64,000 nucleotides of DNA from Rhyzopertha dominica (lineage: Eukaryota > Arthropoda > Insecta > Coleoptera > Bostrichidae): contig QCXZ01000003.1 of NCBI GenBank assembly GCA_025024175.1, forward strand, positions 15,334,392 to 15,398,391, read 5' to 3'. Within the stretch, counting starts at the first letter, position 1. The number at the start of each line of letters is the position of its first letter. Shown in pieces: positions 1 through 11,634 of the stretch. Made by a program: the position numbers and the translations under genes. The notes under the pieces were generated by a model, which searched no databases, was not told where the DNA came from, and saw nothing but the letters and a program-made list of their open reading frames with translations.

Positions 1-170
1 TTATTTGATGTCGTAAAACAGTGGTTTGCAACTAAAAGTTTGTAATAACCAAGCCGTTTGGTTTTGTCTGCGGCAGGTGAGCTTGTCACATTTTATACAG
101 GGTGTTCACACTAAAAGTCCACAATAACTAGCATTCCTATTTGAAGTCGTAGACTAGTGGTTTAAATATG
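1..170. repeat. Dispersed repeat with two shuffled modules
   Basis: Two short modules occur twice in different order. Module A (ATTTGATGTCGTAAAACAGT at 2-21, related copy at 137-163) and module B (ACTAAAAGT followed by AATAAC, at 30-53 and 109-134) recur at about 75-80% identity by eye. A TACAGGGTGTTC motif at 96-106 resembles the end of the TA-flanked foldback element further right. It is probably a decayed MITE fragment. The family is not recognised. Confidence 0.35.
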
Positions 171-1722
171 ATATTTTTTCATTTTTCGAGAAGAATCTCG
201 TGAAGATGAAAAATAGATTCGAGCATCAAGTTTCAGCTGACAACTAGAGTGCATGTGAAGTATTACTAGCCTCCACACAGGGAAAGCGGGCAAATTTCTG
301 ATGGCCGTAGCTTAAAAACGAGATATGCAATGTTTGCTAGCGACACCTATACCACTTAATTCTTCGTAAATTGAAATTTGGTGAACAGACCCATTATGTA
401 TACATTGCTCACGGAGAAGTTTCTCAGCTGCCATCCACAGGAACCTTCACTAGGTCGTAAGTTGTTACCATAGTTGTTGTAACCCGCCTAGTATGCAACG
501 TTCCGCTTAGATGGCGCTGAGGGCATTAGCTCTCATTAACTTCTTTACGTTTGTTAGTATACGTATATATGTCGTGTTGAGTTTTTTCTTCAGTAGATAC
601 CTTTAAACTAAAAGAGTAAATAATATTTTATCACGCAGGCATCGATACTTTAAACTACTGAATGTAGGCCTGCTGCGTTAGATCATTAGTTTTATTTTAT
701 ACTCTTAAGGTGTGTGAAGCTCAATTGTCAAAACTTTTTTCTGCGACCTAAGCCATGCTTGTCCAAAGACGAAAACCCTCAATCGAGCAGTATGTATTGC
801 CAATGCAGGTAACAGAGTTATCCCGCCCCTGCATCGTACTATTGTATGTTAAGCTTCACAATAAAGGAATGTTATTCAGACAATGAAACAGTTACATAGT
901 TCATGCACGCATTAAATACTACGTGCCAAACATGTAAGTCTCGGTTGGTAACGTTGTATTACCAGAAAGCAAATCTTGCACGAGCAGATGGGCAAACTTT
1001 ATCAACATCCTTAGTAAACTAGGAAGCATGCAGAATAATGCAGTTCACCATTGCAATGTTATACGCAGATTGGATTACGTTCATTAGCGGTTGATGCAAC
1101 CATCCATACTATCTGCTTTTCATATGAAGTTTTGATGAGACACGTTACATCTCAGTTCGTCGGTTTTAGCTTACAGATGCTAATAATTCAACGCTTCACC
1201 TTATACAAGCTCAATGCAAAAAGCAGTCTCAAGCAGAAGCACAATGTCGGTCTCTAAGGGAGATCCCAATTGTTTACACTTCCTAACTTAAATTAATTAA
1301 ATTACGGTTTGATACTGTTTGTTTACCTTCCAACTATAATCTTGTGGCATGTACATTGTGTACAGACGGCAGATCCTCACAATTAATTTATTTACATTTG
1401 ACGCAAGTACCAGCTAACAGCGTTACAGAAACAAAGGAGCAGCTTTCCGCACATGTCAGAATCAGTATAATCACGACAGGATGTGAGATCATACTTGAAT
1501 AAGCTCGCGGCATGCAGACGTTCAAATATTCATGCACACACGTAATTCATCCGCATGCAAGCCGCTATCTAATGCATACTTTACAGCTTTATAACTCTGT
1601 TTAACATCTTAAGCAAACTAAACAAAATTGTCTGAAGTCGTTTGTTATTTAAACCTTAAAACCTGAAGAATGGGTGTTATACGAGTCAATGCAATGAGCA
1701 GCTAATTTGCATCACTGACTAA
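171..1722. other. Unassigned AT-rich stretch
   Basis: I see no supported gene. A phrase around 508-590 (CTTAGATGGCGCTGAGGGCATTAG) is echoed at 3888-3960 (CTTAGATGACGCTGACGGCATCAG), so part of this stretch is a low-copy dispersed repeat. The only open frame is 68 codons (1051-1257) with no recognisable domain, and I treat it as chance. Confidence 0.4.
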
Positions 1723-1724
1723 TA

Positions 1725-2871
1725 CAGGGTGTCTCTAAATTCGATGTCATAATGTCTAGTGCGTATTCCTGACGTGAAATCGTGACGAAAAGTCTATATA
1801 AACATGTGTCCGAAAATGCTTCATTTTTGATATACAGAGTGTTGAAGTTATAAACAAGATTTCGATTTCTTTTATTTTTTACAGAACGGTTTTTTTAATC
1901 TTTACGAATTTTGGGAGAATGTTATAATAGATCTCGGCTAATAATCTGGCATAAAACATTTTTTGATATGTATAACAGAAGCGGCGTAGGGGGAGGGGCA
2001 GAAGGGTTTTCTCTTTGAAAAAAAGTTATGTGTGAGATGTCAAAAGGCTCGTCACTATTTTCAGAAAGTGCAACAAATGAAGTACAAAAAAGGTCCTCTT
2101 ATTGCATTGCAAATCTTTAAAAAATGCAATTTCTTAATTTTACAACAATAGATTGTCTTAGCAGTATAAAATGTAAATTTTTCTTCTTTTAATATTTTCA
2201 ACTGATCCTCATAATTATTGAAACAATTTAAAAATGTGGAAACAATCTTTTTATAAAAAAAGACTTCTTGCTCCCCCTCCCCAAATTGCCGTCACTGTTT
2301 AGATATGGAGGTAATCCTTATATCTGAACATTTGCAATGATATAGTTCAATTACTGTCAAAAAGTTGTTGCCATATAAACGTTAATTTCTTTGGAAAATA
2401 AAAAAAAAGTTAATTTTTGGTCTATTTACGCCAACCTGTAGGAATTCATATTTTCTCGATTTTCTCGAAAACGGTTCGTTCTAGCGAAATGCAATAAGAG
2501 ATCCTTTTTTGTACCTTATTTGTTGCTCTTTCTGAAAATAGTAACGAGCTTTTTGATATTTCACACACAACTTTTTTTCAAAGAGAAAATTCCTCTGCCC
2601 CTCCCCCTACGCCTCCTCTGTTAAAGATATGAAAAAATCTTTTACGCCGGATTATTAGCCATGATCTATTATAACATTCTGCCAAAATTAGTAAAGTTTC
2701 AAAAAACCGTTCTCTAAAAAATAAAAAAATTCGAAAATTTTTGTTTAACTTCAACACTCTGTATATCAAAAATGAAGCATTTTCGGACACATGTTTATAT
2801 AGACTTTTCGTCATAAATTCACGTCAGGAACACGCAATAGAAATTATGACATCGAATTTAGAGACACCCTG
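1725..2871. mobile_element. Foldback MITE, CAGGGTGTC termini, TA duplication
   Basis: The ends are perfect inverted repeats (CAGGGTGTCTCTAAATTCGA and its complement) flanked by TA on both sides. The two arms, 1725-2108 and 2488-2871, are inverted copies of each other along about 384 bp, with substitutions and small indels. They surround a centre of about 380 bp. No transposase is encoded; the 78-codon frame on the minus strand at 2578-2814 is part of one arm. A TA target and CAGGG ends fit Tc1/mariner-type non-autonomous elements. The superfamily is an inference because no coding sequence survives. Confidence 0.85.
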
Positions 2872-2937
2872 TATATATAATGTAGCGAATTTTTTTTACA
2901 GTACCGGCTAAATCTCAGAATCCAAGTTCATTCAATA

Positions 2938-3655
2938 AATTGACTTCTTGACAGCTTTTGTCATCGCCATGTATTCTGCTTCAGTAGTGCGAAGGCCCTC
3001 TACTTTCTAGATTCCAATGATATAGGACATCTACCCAGCATAAACATATACCGCGTAAATGATCTTCTGTTGTTTTGACAGTTCCTCCAAACTGCCTTAT
3101 GAAAGCCTTTCGACGGATCCGATAATATTCCATTAATTAATCCCAAATATCTAGTTCCAAGATACCGTAGGACTCGTTTTGCAGCTAGCCAATGTTCCCT
3201 TCTNTAGCAGCTGTTCAACTAACCTAAATTACTGACTACAAAACTGATGTCGGGTTTTGTAGTTGTAGCTAAATAGATCAATGTGCCTACCAATTCACGA
3301 TACGGTACCTATTGCTCGTCTTCAGCTGCGGGTTCTTTGCTCTTCTTTAACTTAGTATTGCAATCCAACCTATTTACAGCATTTAAAAACGACATTCCAA
3401 ATCTTTTCAAAACATCGTCAATGTTCTTTCACTGGAGCATAACTATTTGACCATTCCTTCTTGAAAATTCGATTCCTAAACAGTAAGTAACTTCGCCTAG
3501 ATGCTTCATCTCAAAGTTTTCTGAATGGTATAAACCCAAAGAATTGATTTCGTCCACATTTCTAGAATCAACCAAAATGTCGTCGACATAAATTGTAATT
3601 AATGTCATTTTACCAGAAATGCAAGATATGTATAAGAACAAAATGTTTATTTATA
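2938..3655 (-). pseudogene. Ty1/copia pol relic: reverse transcriptase to RNase H
   Basis: Read on the minus strand, broken frames give a copia-type order. The RT catalytic motif TIYVDDILV lies near 3575-3605, followed by MKHLGEVTYCLGIEF, then a block resembling YRELVGTLIYLATTTKPDIS near 3240-3310, and finally TEAEYMAM with a following K/A-rich helix (about 2940-2985), the RNase H signature of the family. Integrase and gag are not visible. There are several in-frame stops (for example between the RT and connection blocks, near 3430), an N at 3204 and frame changes. It is a dead fragment of about 0.7 kb. Family assignment is strong; element boundaries are unknown and no LTR is seen. Confidence 0.85.
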
Positions 3656-4128
3656 AGATGACAATTCAATTATTATTGTTTCATGGAATGCTGCTTTATA
3701 TAGCGGTTCGCCGATGATCCTGTTAGCAGGCTCATTTAAAACATTTCTTGTTTAAAGTAATCCTTTATTCTTAAGTAAGTACTGTTACATTTTATACAAA
3801 GTATTTTACAATAAAAAAGTTTCTGGCAAAAAAAATCAACGACAATTTTATAAGTAGCAATGAAGATGAAGGTCTATTGCAATTTAAGCCACTTAGATGA
3901 CGCTGACGGCATCAGATTTCTTACACGTATTATTACGCTCTGTTAAGGCTTATTTGCTAAGGTTTTTGGGAAACTTGCGTTTTTTTTTATTTCAAATAAT
4001 CATGTGTAATCGCGTTATCCGTGAGTGACGTTCGGCGGATTGAGAAGAAAATGTACCACTGGCTGAGAATAGTACTTTTAATGCAGAATTCCAAACAAAT
4101 GGATTTGAAAGGGAGGTTCTACACCGCA

Positions 4129-4200
4129 CGGTCAGCGCGATCTGAAAAATTAACGAAACCTGATTTCGTCTTATGGGGCCACGTTAAACAAGGTTTATAA
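4129..4200 (+). pseudogene. Possible Tc1/mariner transposase scrap
   Basis: A 23-codon stretch reads like the C-terminal catalytic block of mariner-type transposases: RSxRSEKLTKPDFVLWGHVK against the family pattern RSPDLTPxDFFLWGxLK. A stop follows directly. The frame at 4319-4528 (69 codons) may hold a further decayed part of the same C-terminus, but that is weaker. No inverted repeats were found around it. The match is short, so this call is tentative. Confidence 0.35.
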
Positions 4201-4844
4201 GAACCGCTAATACTACTAATATTCGTTCTTTTCATTGTAAGAGTTCCGTTTTTATTTGATTATCAAAAACCATACCTGAGAAAATTCGCCAAACATCACC
4301 GACACTTTATTTGATTATTTGAAATTTCCAAAAACGAGATTTTCTCAAAAAGCGTTTGTGGCAGATACCAACAACTTCATATCTTTATTTAAAAAAAAAC
4401 TTGATGTTGCAGTCAATGATGCACGACAAATATGGTGTTCCATTGAAAAAATAATTTATTCGTGTTTGAATTTTAAATATTGGCAACCATACGAAGTATC
4501 AGAAGAATGTACCCGTGTAACATCTTAGGAAAGTAAGTTATTTCTTTCACAAGATAATTGCGTAAATCGCATACGTCAGACCTTTCGTTGGGAAAATTTT
4601 ACACAAAATGCGAAACAACTTAGTTGCTATTCAGACCAAATGTGATATTATCAAACTGGCATTAATTTTCCGTGCTATGTATAAAAACGTATGGTCTAAA
4701 TAGGACAACCTCCTTAATGAATTTTAGGAACACCACAAAATCTAGGTGTTGCAATTAAATAATTTTAAAGTTGGTTTAACTCCATTTAAGAAATTCTTTA
4801 ATTTAATTGTCTAATTACTTTTAATTGAAATTCTTTTAAGAGTT

Positions 4845-5179
4845 GTATTTAAAATTGAATTTATAAGTGGTATTAACGTGTTTTTAATTTCACAATTTAG
4901 TGATTAATATTCTTTATCTGAAAAACTATATAGCAGCAATCAAAGCATTTTTAGATCTGGGCACCAATCAAAATACCTGCATAATCTTCAAACACGTTTA
5001 CCAACTAACCAAGCTTACTGGCATTACAACATAACAATGACTTTCCACAGCTACAGGCACACGGTACACGGTGTAGGGTATATTATATGTTTTATTTAAA
5101 ATTGAATATACAAGTTGTATTGAAGTATTTTTAATTTCACAATTTAATGATTAGTATTCTTTGTTTGAAAAGCTATATT
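4845..5179. repeat. Tandem AT-rich direct repeat
   Basis: A unit of about 88 bp at 4845-4932 recurs at 5091-5179 in the same orientation. Both share ATTTAAAATTGAAT, then TTTTTAATTTCACAATTTA and a TATTCTTT block, giving an offset of about 246 bp. A shorter echo lies at 5660-5700. No gene is visible here. Confidence 0.6.
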
Positions 5180-6184
5180 TTGACAAATTTAAAAGCTTTC
5201 TTGGGTGAGGTTTTTGTTTGTTTTTTGCTATGATGTGGCCAGATTCGCTTTGCCTTGTAAGTTTAACGAGTGTATCAAAATTAGTTTGAATCATGAAGAC
5301 ATTCGCGGCCTGGTGCAGGTAGGATATTCCCTTAGTTACAATTATTATGCTGATTTTGTATTATTTTTTGTTATATGCAGAAAGAGAGTGTACTGATAAC
5401 AACCGCACAATATCGGCAAATAAGTTCCATTTAAGGGACACGCTATTGTTTTTTTAAACTTCTCGTGAAACAACCAGAATCCTGGGATAAAAATACGTCT
5501 CGGCACATGTTTAAACAGGTTTAACAACGTTGAAGTTGCAAAAATCTTTTGCCTATTTTGGAAAAACGAATAAATGAAAAAAATAGCTTGAGATGTAAAA
5601 AACAGTGGTGAAGTTTCCATTGTAAAATGGAAACTCCACCACTGTCACTGTGCAAACTACGGTATTTAAAATTTAATTTATAATGAATATGTGCTAAAGT
5701 TTGAATTTCTATATGATGAAGTTAAGCAATAAGTTTAAAATTAAAAACTTTAAATAACTGTTGATTAAATTAAGGTGTTTAGGGTGTGTATTTACTTCAG
5801 TCTTTATCCACATCATCTGTGCTGTTCTTAAGGCTGTCAACTATGTATATTAGTAACTATGGCTTTAGCTGAACGTGTAGTTTCCCCCGGATTGAACTAA
5901 TTACAAACTATGTATCTACACTCTAGCAATTGTGTCAATAGAAAGCTAAATACTGAATGCAATTAATTTTGACGATGTAATTCAAGATTTGGTTCCGAAG
6001 AAGGCAAGAAAAATTATTATATAATATCTATTTAACAGCTAAAATATGTATAACATTATTATACTTAGATATACCTTTATAATAAATAATTTTTTATTGT
6101 GAAATTTATATATGTATTGGATTTGAGTGTCCATTTTGACCCCGTAAACTTTTTGAATCTGGGCCAGCAAAAGATCATACGGGC
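5180..6184. other. Unassigned AT-rich stretch
   Basis: Nothing recognisable. A short perfect inverted repeat lies at 5609-5644 (AGTGGTG...TTTCCAT / ATGGAAA...CACCACT), which could be a hairpin. The minus-strand 91-codon frame at 5345-5620 ends next to it and has no recognisable domain. Confidence 0.35.
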
Positions 6185-6500
6185 CCTGCCTTGCATTTAG
6201 CAACCTGTACACTGTGGACAGCGTTCAATACAGTATCTGCAAGTCAGCGATGTAACCCTGCCTACTGTAAAAGGGGGAGGGCCGCGGCCGCAGGGATTAT
6301 CAAGTTAAGACATCATTTCCGACGACAAACATTCAAATTTTCACTAATAAGAATTTGTATGATGCGAATTTCCCTCCCGAACTCCCCGCAAATCAGATTG
6401 CTCGAATCGGGATGTAACTTTTGTCTCTTTCCAGCGCTTCGCTACGTCGCAGGGACGGAACTCGTTTAAAGCCTTTTGTCTGCGAACGGACGCAATTCAG
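6185..6500. promoter_or_regulatory. CpG-richer island, candidate conserved noncoding element
   Basis: This block stands out from its AT-rich surroundings. It has many CpG dinucleotides (including GGCCGCGGCCGC near 6282), ordinary sequence complexity and no repeat match in the window. A 92-codon open frame crosses it but has no domain character. Such islands in insect introns are often enhancers or conserved noncoding elements. That is inference only, since conservation cannot be seen here. Confidence 0.3.
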
Positions 6501-7237
6501 CGCTTGCGTTTTTACGAAATAAGTTTGTTATCCTTACTTTACTATCCCGTTCATTTTAAAGTTTATTAGGTTTCACCAGTACCCGGAATCTAATTTGCAG
6601 GAGCAATATTGTGTTACCTTCGCTATCCACTTGAGTTTCTGAACTTGGTACCCACCTGATAATACTGACGTTATTATTATTTGGATCAATTGAGGCATTG
6701 ATCCGATTTCAAATTAATTACTGTGATTCCCCTGCATTTCAATCTGGCTGCATTTTTTGTAAACGAATTAATCAGTTCGCATCTGAATACTACTATTGAT
6801 TCTGGGAAAAGAAATGGAGTAATAAGAACAGCACAGGGGTTAATCTTCGATTGCAGCTAGCCACGTCTTTGTCACAATTCAGATTTTTTAACTGACGATT
6901 ATTTTATCAAATTACCATAACCGGTTAAGCCATCATCACTTATTCTGTCCACGACAATAAGCTTTTTTGCAACTTATATCGAATATTTAATTACTCACTC
7001 GCACATTCTCATAATATTTTCTGGATATAACTTAATGTTCTATATTACCTAATGTGTGACCTACATGCATGGCGTTTTATTTAGTTCAGCACAGCTACTT
7101 TTAGGAATGGTAAGCCAAAGATTTTTCGTAATTCCTTAGTGAAAAGCTTATATACAGGTTGACCTATCTAAAAATCATCGATCACTAACTCTCTTAAAAT
7201 TAAATTCAAACAAAAAAATTCCTATAAGTAGAAAATT
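6501..7237. other. Unassigned stretch
   Basis: No gene, inverted-repeat pair or known repeat was recognised. Confidence 0.35.
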
Positions 7238-7338
7238 AGATGGCAATGCTATCTGTGACCATTACACTGATACGATAATAAAGCCACTTAGCTGCAGTTG
7301 GTTGACGGCAGACAGCATAGCATAGACAAGCATTTTAT
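7238..7338. repeat. Relic of the hammerhead repeat, inverted junction
   Basis: Bases 7238-7295 match the minus-orientation head of the ribozyme unit (GATGGCAATGC...AAGCCAC..AGCTGC). They are joined directly to a plus-orientation piece, 7291-7338, that starts TGCAGTTGGTTGA and continues through the 3' arm of stem I into the following AGCATAGACA block. In the intact copies TGCAG is the base run immediately after the predicted ribozyme cleavage site. The CTGC at the junction is shared by both halves, so the exact breakpoint is ambiguous by 4 bases. The ribozyme core itself is missing. Confidence 0.7.
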
Positions 7339-7795
7339 TAAATTCCTTACAAAATTTTCAAAGATTTCAGTCCATTATACGTGTATATGGGGGTGTTTTA
7401 ATCTATTTTTAAAATGAAATACATTTTTAATTGGTGATGTTAAGGGAACTTTGTTAGCATGATCTGTGAAACACCGCGTGCCTTTTTGGAGTTGTTTAAC
7501 GTTTTTTTTTAATTTTATCTTTGTGGCGCTATTCATTCATTAAGCACAAAACATTGTACAATTCCAACCCCCCCCCAATTTGCAGATAATAGTATATTAA
7601 AAGAGTAGCTTTATACGGCAAAACTTTGTAGCGATAAAGAGCTTACGGGACATTTTTTTTCTGTTTATAGTAGTTCACCACTTTTCCGTTTTGTTAAGGC
7701 ACAATTCAGTCTATATTACACATTTTTAGATATGTGTTTGCGATTTTCTACTCATTTTTGATATTAAAACTATTTTTGTAGCAAACGAAGCTGGC

Positions 7796-7835
7796 ATGGG
7801 CGTACCCAGTTTTTGGTCTAAAGGGGGGGGGGGGG
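7796..7835. repeat. G-run repeat end (GGGCGTACCCAG..G13)
   Basis: The sequence GGGCGTACCCAG, followed within 20 bases by a run of 13 G (7823-7835), looks like one end of a common arthropod repeat of the form GGCGTAxCCAG...GGGGGGCA. A related GGCGTATCCAG occurs on the minus strand near 57767-57777. No partner end is visible. Confidence 0.4.
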
Positions 7836-7839
7836 CAAA

Positions 7840-9913
7840 GCAGGAATTTCTCTTACTGAATAATTCAACAGAAATAGAAATGTGCCCCTATGGGAATATG
7901 TACCTAAGTAATTAACGAAGTATTTATTTCATGAACAATCTGTTGATCTTTTGCAAGGTGATTTAAAACATCTTCTGTGAAGACCCAAGTTTTTTATGTC
8001 TTTTACATATACTGATCTTCAAAAGCTCCTTTATTCCTAATTCAATTATTGATGATATCATTTAGGCGATATTTAGCGCATTCAGTTCCATGTCTATCAC
8101 GTTTAACAAAAGATGAGTAGATACATTTTATTTGGAAGAATAAAGATCCGTGATCCACATAATCTATCGTAATGTCAAACGAAGTACTAAAAAATATAAA
8201 TTAAGCATCTACTAATAGAACCACGTTTTATGATTTGGTATTCGCACGTATCAAGTATTAATTAATTAACCTATGCGCCTTTTAGTTTCAAGTTTTTGCA
8301 TTAGAAGCTTCAGGAATTTAACTTAGGATTGAATAGGTAGCTAGTATAGATAAAAAATTATTAAAACTGAGAATGAGGCAACAACTTGGTCGTGAAACAG
8401 TACCTAAGACTGTAATGAATGAAACTACTGGTTTAGTTAACCTTAGTTAAACTTAAAAATACAAGTTATAAGCCCCAGAATTATGCGTCAGCTGGCCAAA
8501 CACCACCAATCAGCCTAAAATTGATGGTCGTTTTATCTCTAACAATTTGTACCCGTACATCTAATTTTACTCTAATTCTTGCGTAACTTTAAAACCACCA
8601 TTTGTTATTGTTATCAAGCTACAAAAATCCTTTCATGTATTACAATATATTCATCTTGTTGGCTGTCATTGATTTGCAAAATATGGCTCAATATCGTCAA
8701 AAACGTATGTTAAAGTTTTTTACTGAATTTACTTGACTATACTGAAATTAGCGATTAAACGCACAGTATAAATTATTACAAATGTAGGTATTCTTTATGA
8801 TCAATTAATCTTATTATGGCAATGTAAGTTATACTTTGATTGTTACTTCTGCGGCAATTTTTATGTGACACAAAACTATTTATTTTTTTAACTTTAATCA
8901 TATATACATAGTTTATGTGCTTAAAGCGCCTAATATCGTCATCTGAAGCTGAATATGAGCACATCGATGATACTCCACTAACTTGGACATTAGCAAATTC
9001 TGATATTTGAAATAGATCAAATTTGAGTACTTCTTTTTGCTCTTTGGCTGTATATAATAATGACCAGGGCATAAATCGAAAAGTGTGCTTTTGAGTCGAT
9101 TATATATATATGCTAGATAATAACCAGACACCGCAACACATCGGTAAAATGATAGCATATTATTTATTATTATTATGAGTAGGTACTGTGTAAAAGCAGA
9201 ATTAGATAGTTGCATAAAATTATGCAAGACATGCTTTGTTATGAATACAGTACAGAATATACCATTTTTTATTTAGACTGAACCTTTGGGTTTATTTGAT
9301 TATCACATTTTTCATTTAGCTATTATTTTTTTAAGTTAAGCCAACCTTCCAAAAATTAACCCAGCGCTTAATATTTTAACCAATTAAGCCTCATTTAAAT
9401 AAACTAAAATATAATTAATCCGTTTTTCAAAAAGTCTTTTTTATACTGACATTTTAACGGCACACCGGGTTTTAATTCGTGCTTATAATACTACTGGATT
9501 CCTAAAACTTACGTAAAATAGACTTTCATAACTCTTAGTTCGGATGGATTGTTGCTCGAAATAACTGATATTTTTGAAAGTTTTTGTGTCTCGGTATTAA
9601 TTTTGAAATTTGGAACTAAGGAGATTGGAGTTGCCGCCAAATACAAATAAGTGACCGATTCGGGGTATTCAACATAATAGAATAGTTGAACAATCCCTAT
9701 AAGAAAACATATTAGAAGAGCTGAACAAAGTAGAAATCGTATAATGACTCCTGACCAAAGTAAGCTTGAAAATCGTTTGACAACGACTTATTGAATGTCA
9801 TTTGCCTAGGTTCTGGATGAAAATTGTGAAATACGCTTGTCTATAAATTTTACTTCATTAACAATTTCGTAAATACATAATTAATCAGCTAAATGTATGG
9901 AAGGTGGGAAGGG
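7840..9913. other. Unassigned AT-rich stretch
   Basis: No recognisable protein domain in any frame. Overlapping minus-strand frames at 8776-9227 (98 and 104 codons) have biased, low-information composition and no domain, and are treated as chance. Confidence 0.4.
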
Positions 9914-9970
9914 CCCAGAGTTGCCAGTCCAGGTCCAGGTCCAGGGGGGGGGCATCTGCCCCCCCCCTGC
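9914..9970. repeat. GTCCAG microrepeat and G9/C9 palindrome
   Basis: A short GTCCAG tandem (9927-9946) runs into an almost perfect palindrome: CAGGGGGGGGGCA (9942-9954), TC, then TGCCCCCCCCCTG (9957-9969). The arms are 13 bases with a 2-base spacer. It looks like a head-to-head join of two G-run repeat ends. Confidence 0.7.
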
Positions 9971-10074
9971 CTCTAAATCGGTACTCCCATGGAAGCTCGC
10001 ATTGACAATAATTGTTTTACCTTTATTTGACATTCTATTTTATCTCGCGAAAAAACTAGTTGACGTAATATTTG

Positions 10075-11634
10075 TTGCTACAACAAAACGGACAAGACTA
10101 CATGACAAACAAAGAAAAAGCAAATATTTTGGCTATTAACTATGCAAAAATTCAAAGCAATGACGCCCATTCTAACATCGAACAAAATATAGATAACACG
10201 ATTGCACCCATAATACAAATGACGCACGACATAACTCAGGACGACCTTTCAAAATTATTAACGAACCCTATTGAAATCAAAAAATTCATAAAACACTTAC
10301 CAAACAACAAAGCTCCCGGCCCTGACGAAATACCAAATCTGGCACTAAAAAATCTCTCGAAAAAGACAATTGTACAAATAATGTACATCATTAATGCTAT
10401 TTTAAAATTACAATACTTTCCAAAATACTGGAAAAATGCAATTGTCATTCCCATCTACAAAAAAGACAAAGATAGACACGACCCTCTGAGCTATAGGCCT
10501 ATATCTCTATTAAACACCTTGGCAAAATTAACAGAAAAAATAATACATAAAAGACTGACAGAATATAACGAAGCGAACAATATAATCAAAGACGAACAAT
10601 TTGGATTTAGACGTGGACATAGTACAGAAATGCAACTAATCAGGATCATAACGGACGCTGTTCAAAATTTTAACAAAGAAAAAGTTACAGTTATGACTTT
10701 ACTGGACATCCAAAAAGCATTTGACACTGTATGGATAAACGGACTAATATACAAAATGACAAAACTAAAAGTACCAATACATCTGACTAGATTAATATAT
10801 TCATATCTAACGGAAAGGACAATACAAGTAAAAATAAAAAATGATATTTCAGAAAAACAGCCCACAAAAGCAGGAGTACCGCAAGGCTCAATTCTTGGCC
10901 CAACTCTCTTTAATTACTTCATAAACGACATCCCAACTTTTGAAAGGACCAAAATTGCAATGTACGCTGATGACACGGCTACATATGCGCACTCCTATTA
11001 TGCACAAGCAGCAACGCTACAAAATCAAATTCATGTAAACAAAATTCAAAATTTCTGTGAAGACTGGAAAATCAAACTAAACGGCGACAAGACTGAGACT
11101 ATTACCTTTACAAGAAAATTCACCAACATCATATCTAGACAAAAATTGCATGTTGCAAATAAAACAATAGAACCAACCAAAACAGTGAAATATCTAGGTG
11201 TCTGGCTAGACTCCGCTCTGAAATTTCACACACACGTTCAGAAAGTAATCTCAAAATTCAACAGTTGTCTTAGAACATTATATCCATTGCTAAACAAAAA
11301 CAGCAGATTAAATCAAAACAACAAAAAACTTATCTACACTTCTATCATTAGACCACTAATCACGTACGCTGCTCCCGTGCTGGCAATGACATCAAAAACA
11401 CAAAAAACAAAAATTCAACGACTACAAAACAAATGCTTAAGACTAATATTGACAGCAGACAGATACACGACAATTCAAGAATTACACAGACAAACGGACA
11501 TTCCGACAATAATTCAACACATACACAGACTGACTCAATCATTTTACCAAAATTGTATTCAAAATTCCTGTTTAACAAGAGAAATCCCAAATTTACATGA
11601 AGAAAAGCATAGATTGCCTTATCAGTTTTTGTAG
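10075..11634 (+). CDS. Jockey-like non-LTR retrotransposon reverse transcriptase, 5'-truncated
   Basis: The frame is open for about 520 codons. It begins without an ATG (first in-frame ATG at 10102; a TAA lies just upstream at 10066), so the element is 5'-truncated inside the linker before the RT. RT blocks in order, residues counted from 10072: NKAPGPDEI (about 79-87), IPIYKK then YRPISLLNTLAK (about 125-152), FGFRRGHSTE (about 177-186), TLLDIQKAFDTVW (about 210-222, first catalytic Asp), GVPQGSILGPTLFNYFINDI (about 269-288), MYADDTATYAH (about 298-308, catalytic YADD), then LNxDKTE and KYLGVWLD. The thumb region RPLITYAAPV and a C-terminal KIQRLQNKCLRLIL helix follow. The apurinic endonuclease and ORF1 are absent. 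The order fits the Jockey/I/CR1 group. The uninterrupted frame implies recent insertion. Confidence 0.93.
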   Translation: MLQQNGQDYMTNKEKANILAINYAKIQSNDAHSNIEQNIDNTIAPIIQMTHDITQDDLSKLLTNPIEIKKFIKHLPNNKAPGPDEIPNLALKNLSKKTIVQIMYIINAILKLQYFPKYWKNAIVIPIYKKDKDRHDPLSYRPISLLNTLAKLTEKIIHKRLTEYNEANNIIKDEQFGFRRGHSTEMQLIRIITDAVQNFNKEKVTVMTLLDIQKAFDTVWINGLIYKMTKLKVPIHLTRLIYSYLTERTIQVKIKNDISEKQPTKAGVPQGSILGPTLFNYFINDIPTFERTKIAMYADDTATYAHSYYAQAATLQNQIHVNKIQNFCEDWKIKLNGDKTETITFTRKFTNIISRQKLHVANKTIEPTKTVKYLGVWLDSALKFHTHVQKVISKFNSCLRTLYPLLNKNSRLNQNNKKLIYTSIIRPLITYAAPVLAMTSKTQKTKIQRLQNKCLRLILTADRYTTIQELHRQTDIPTIIQHIHRLTQSFYQNCIQNSCLTREIPNLHEEKHRLPYQFL

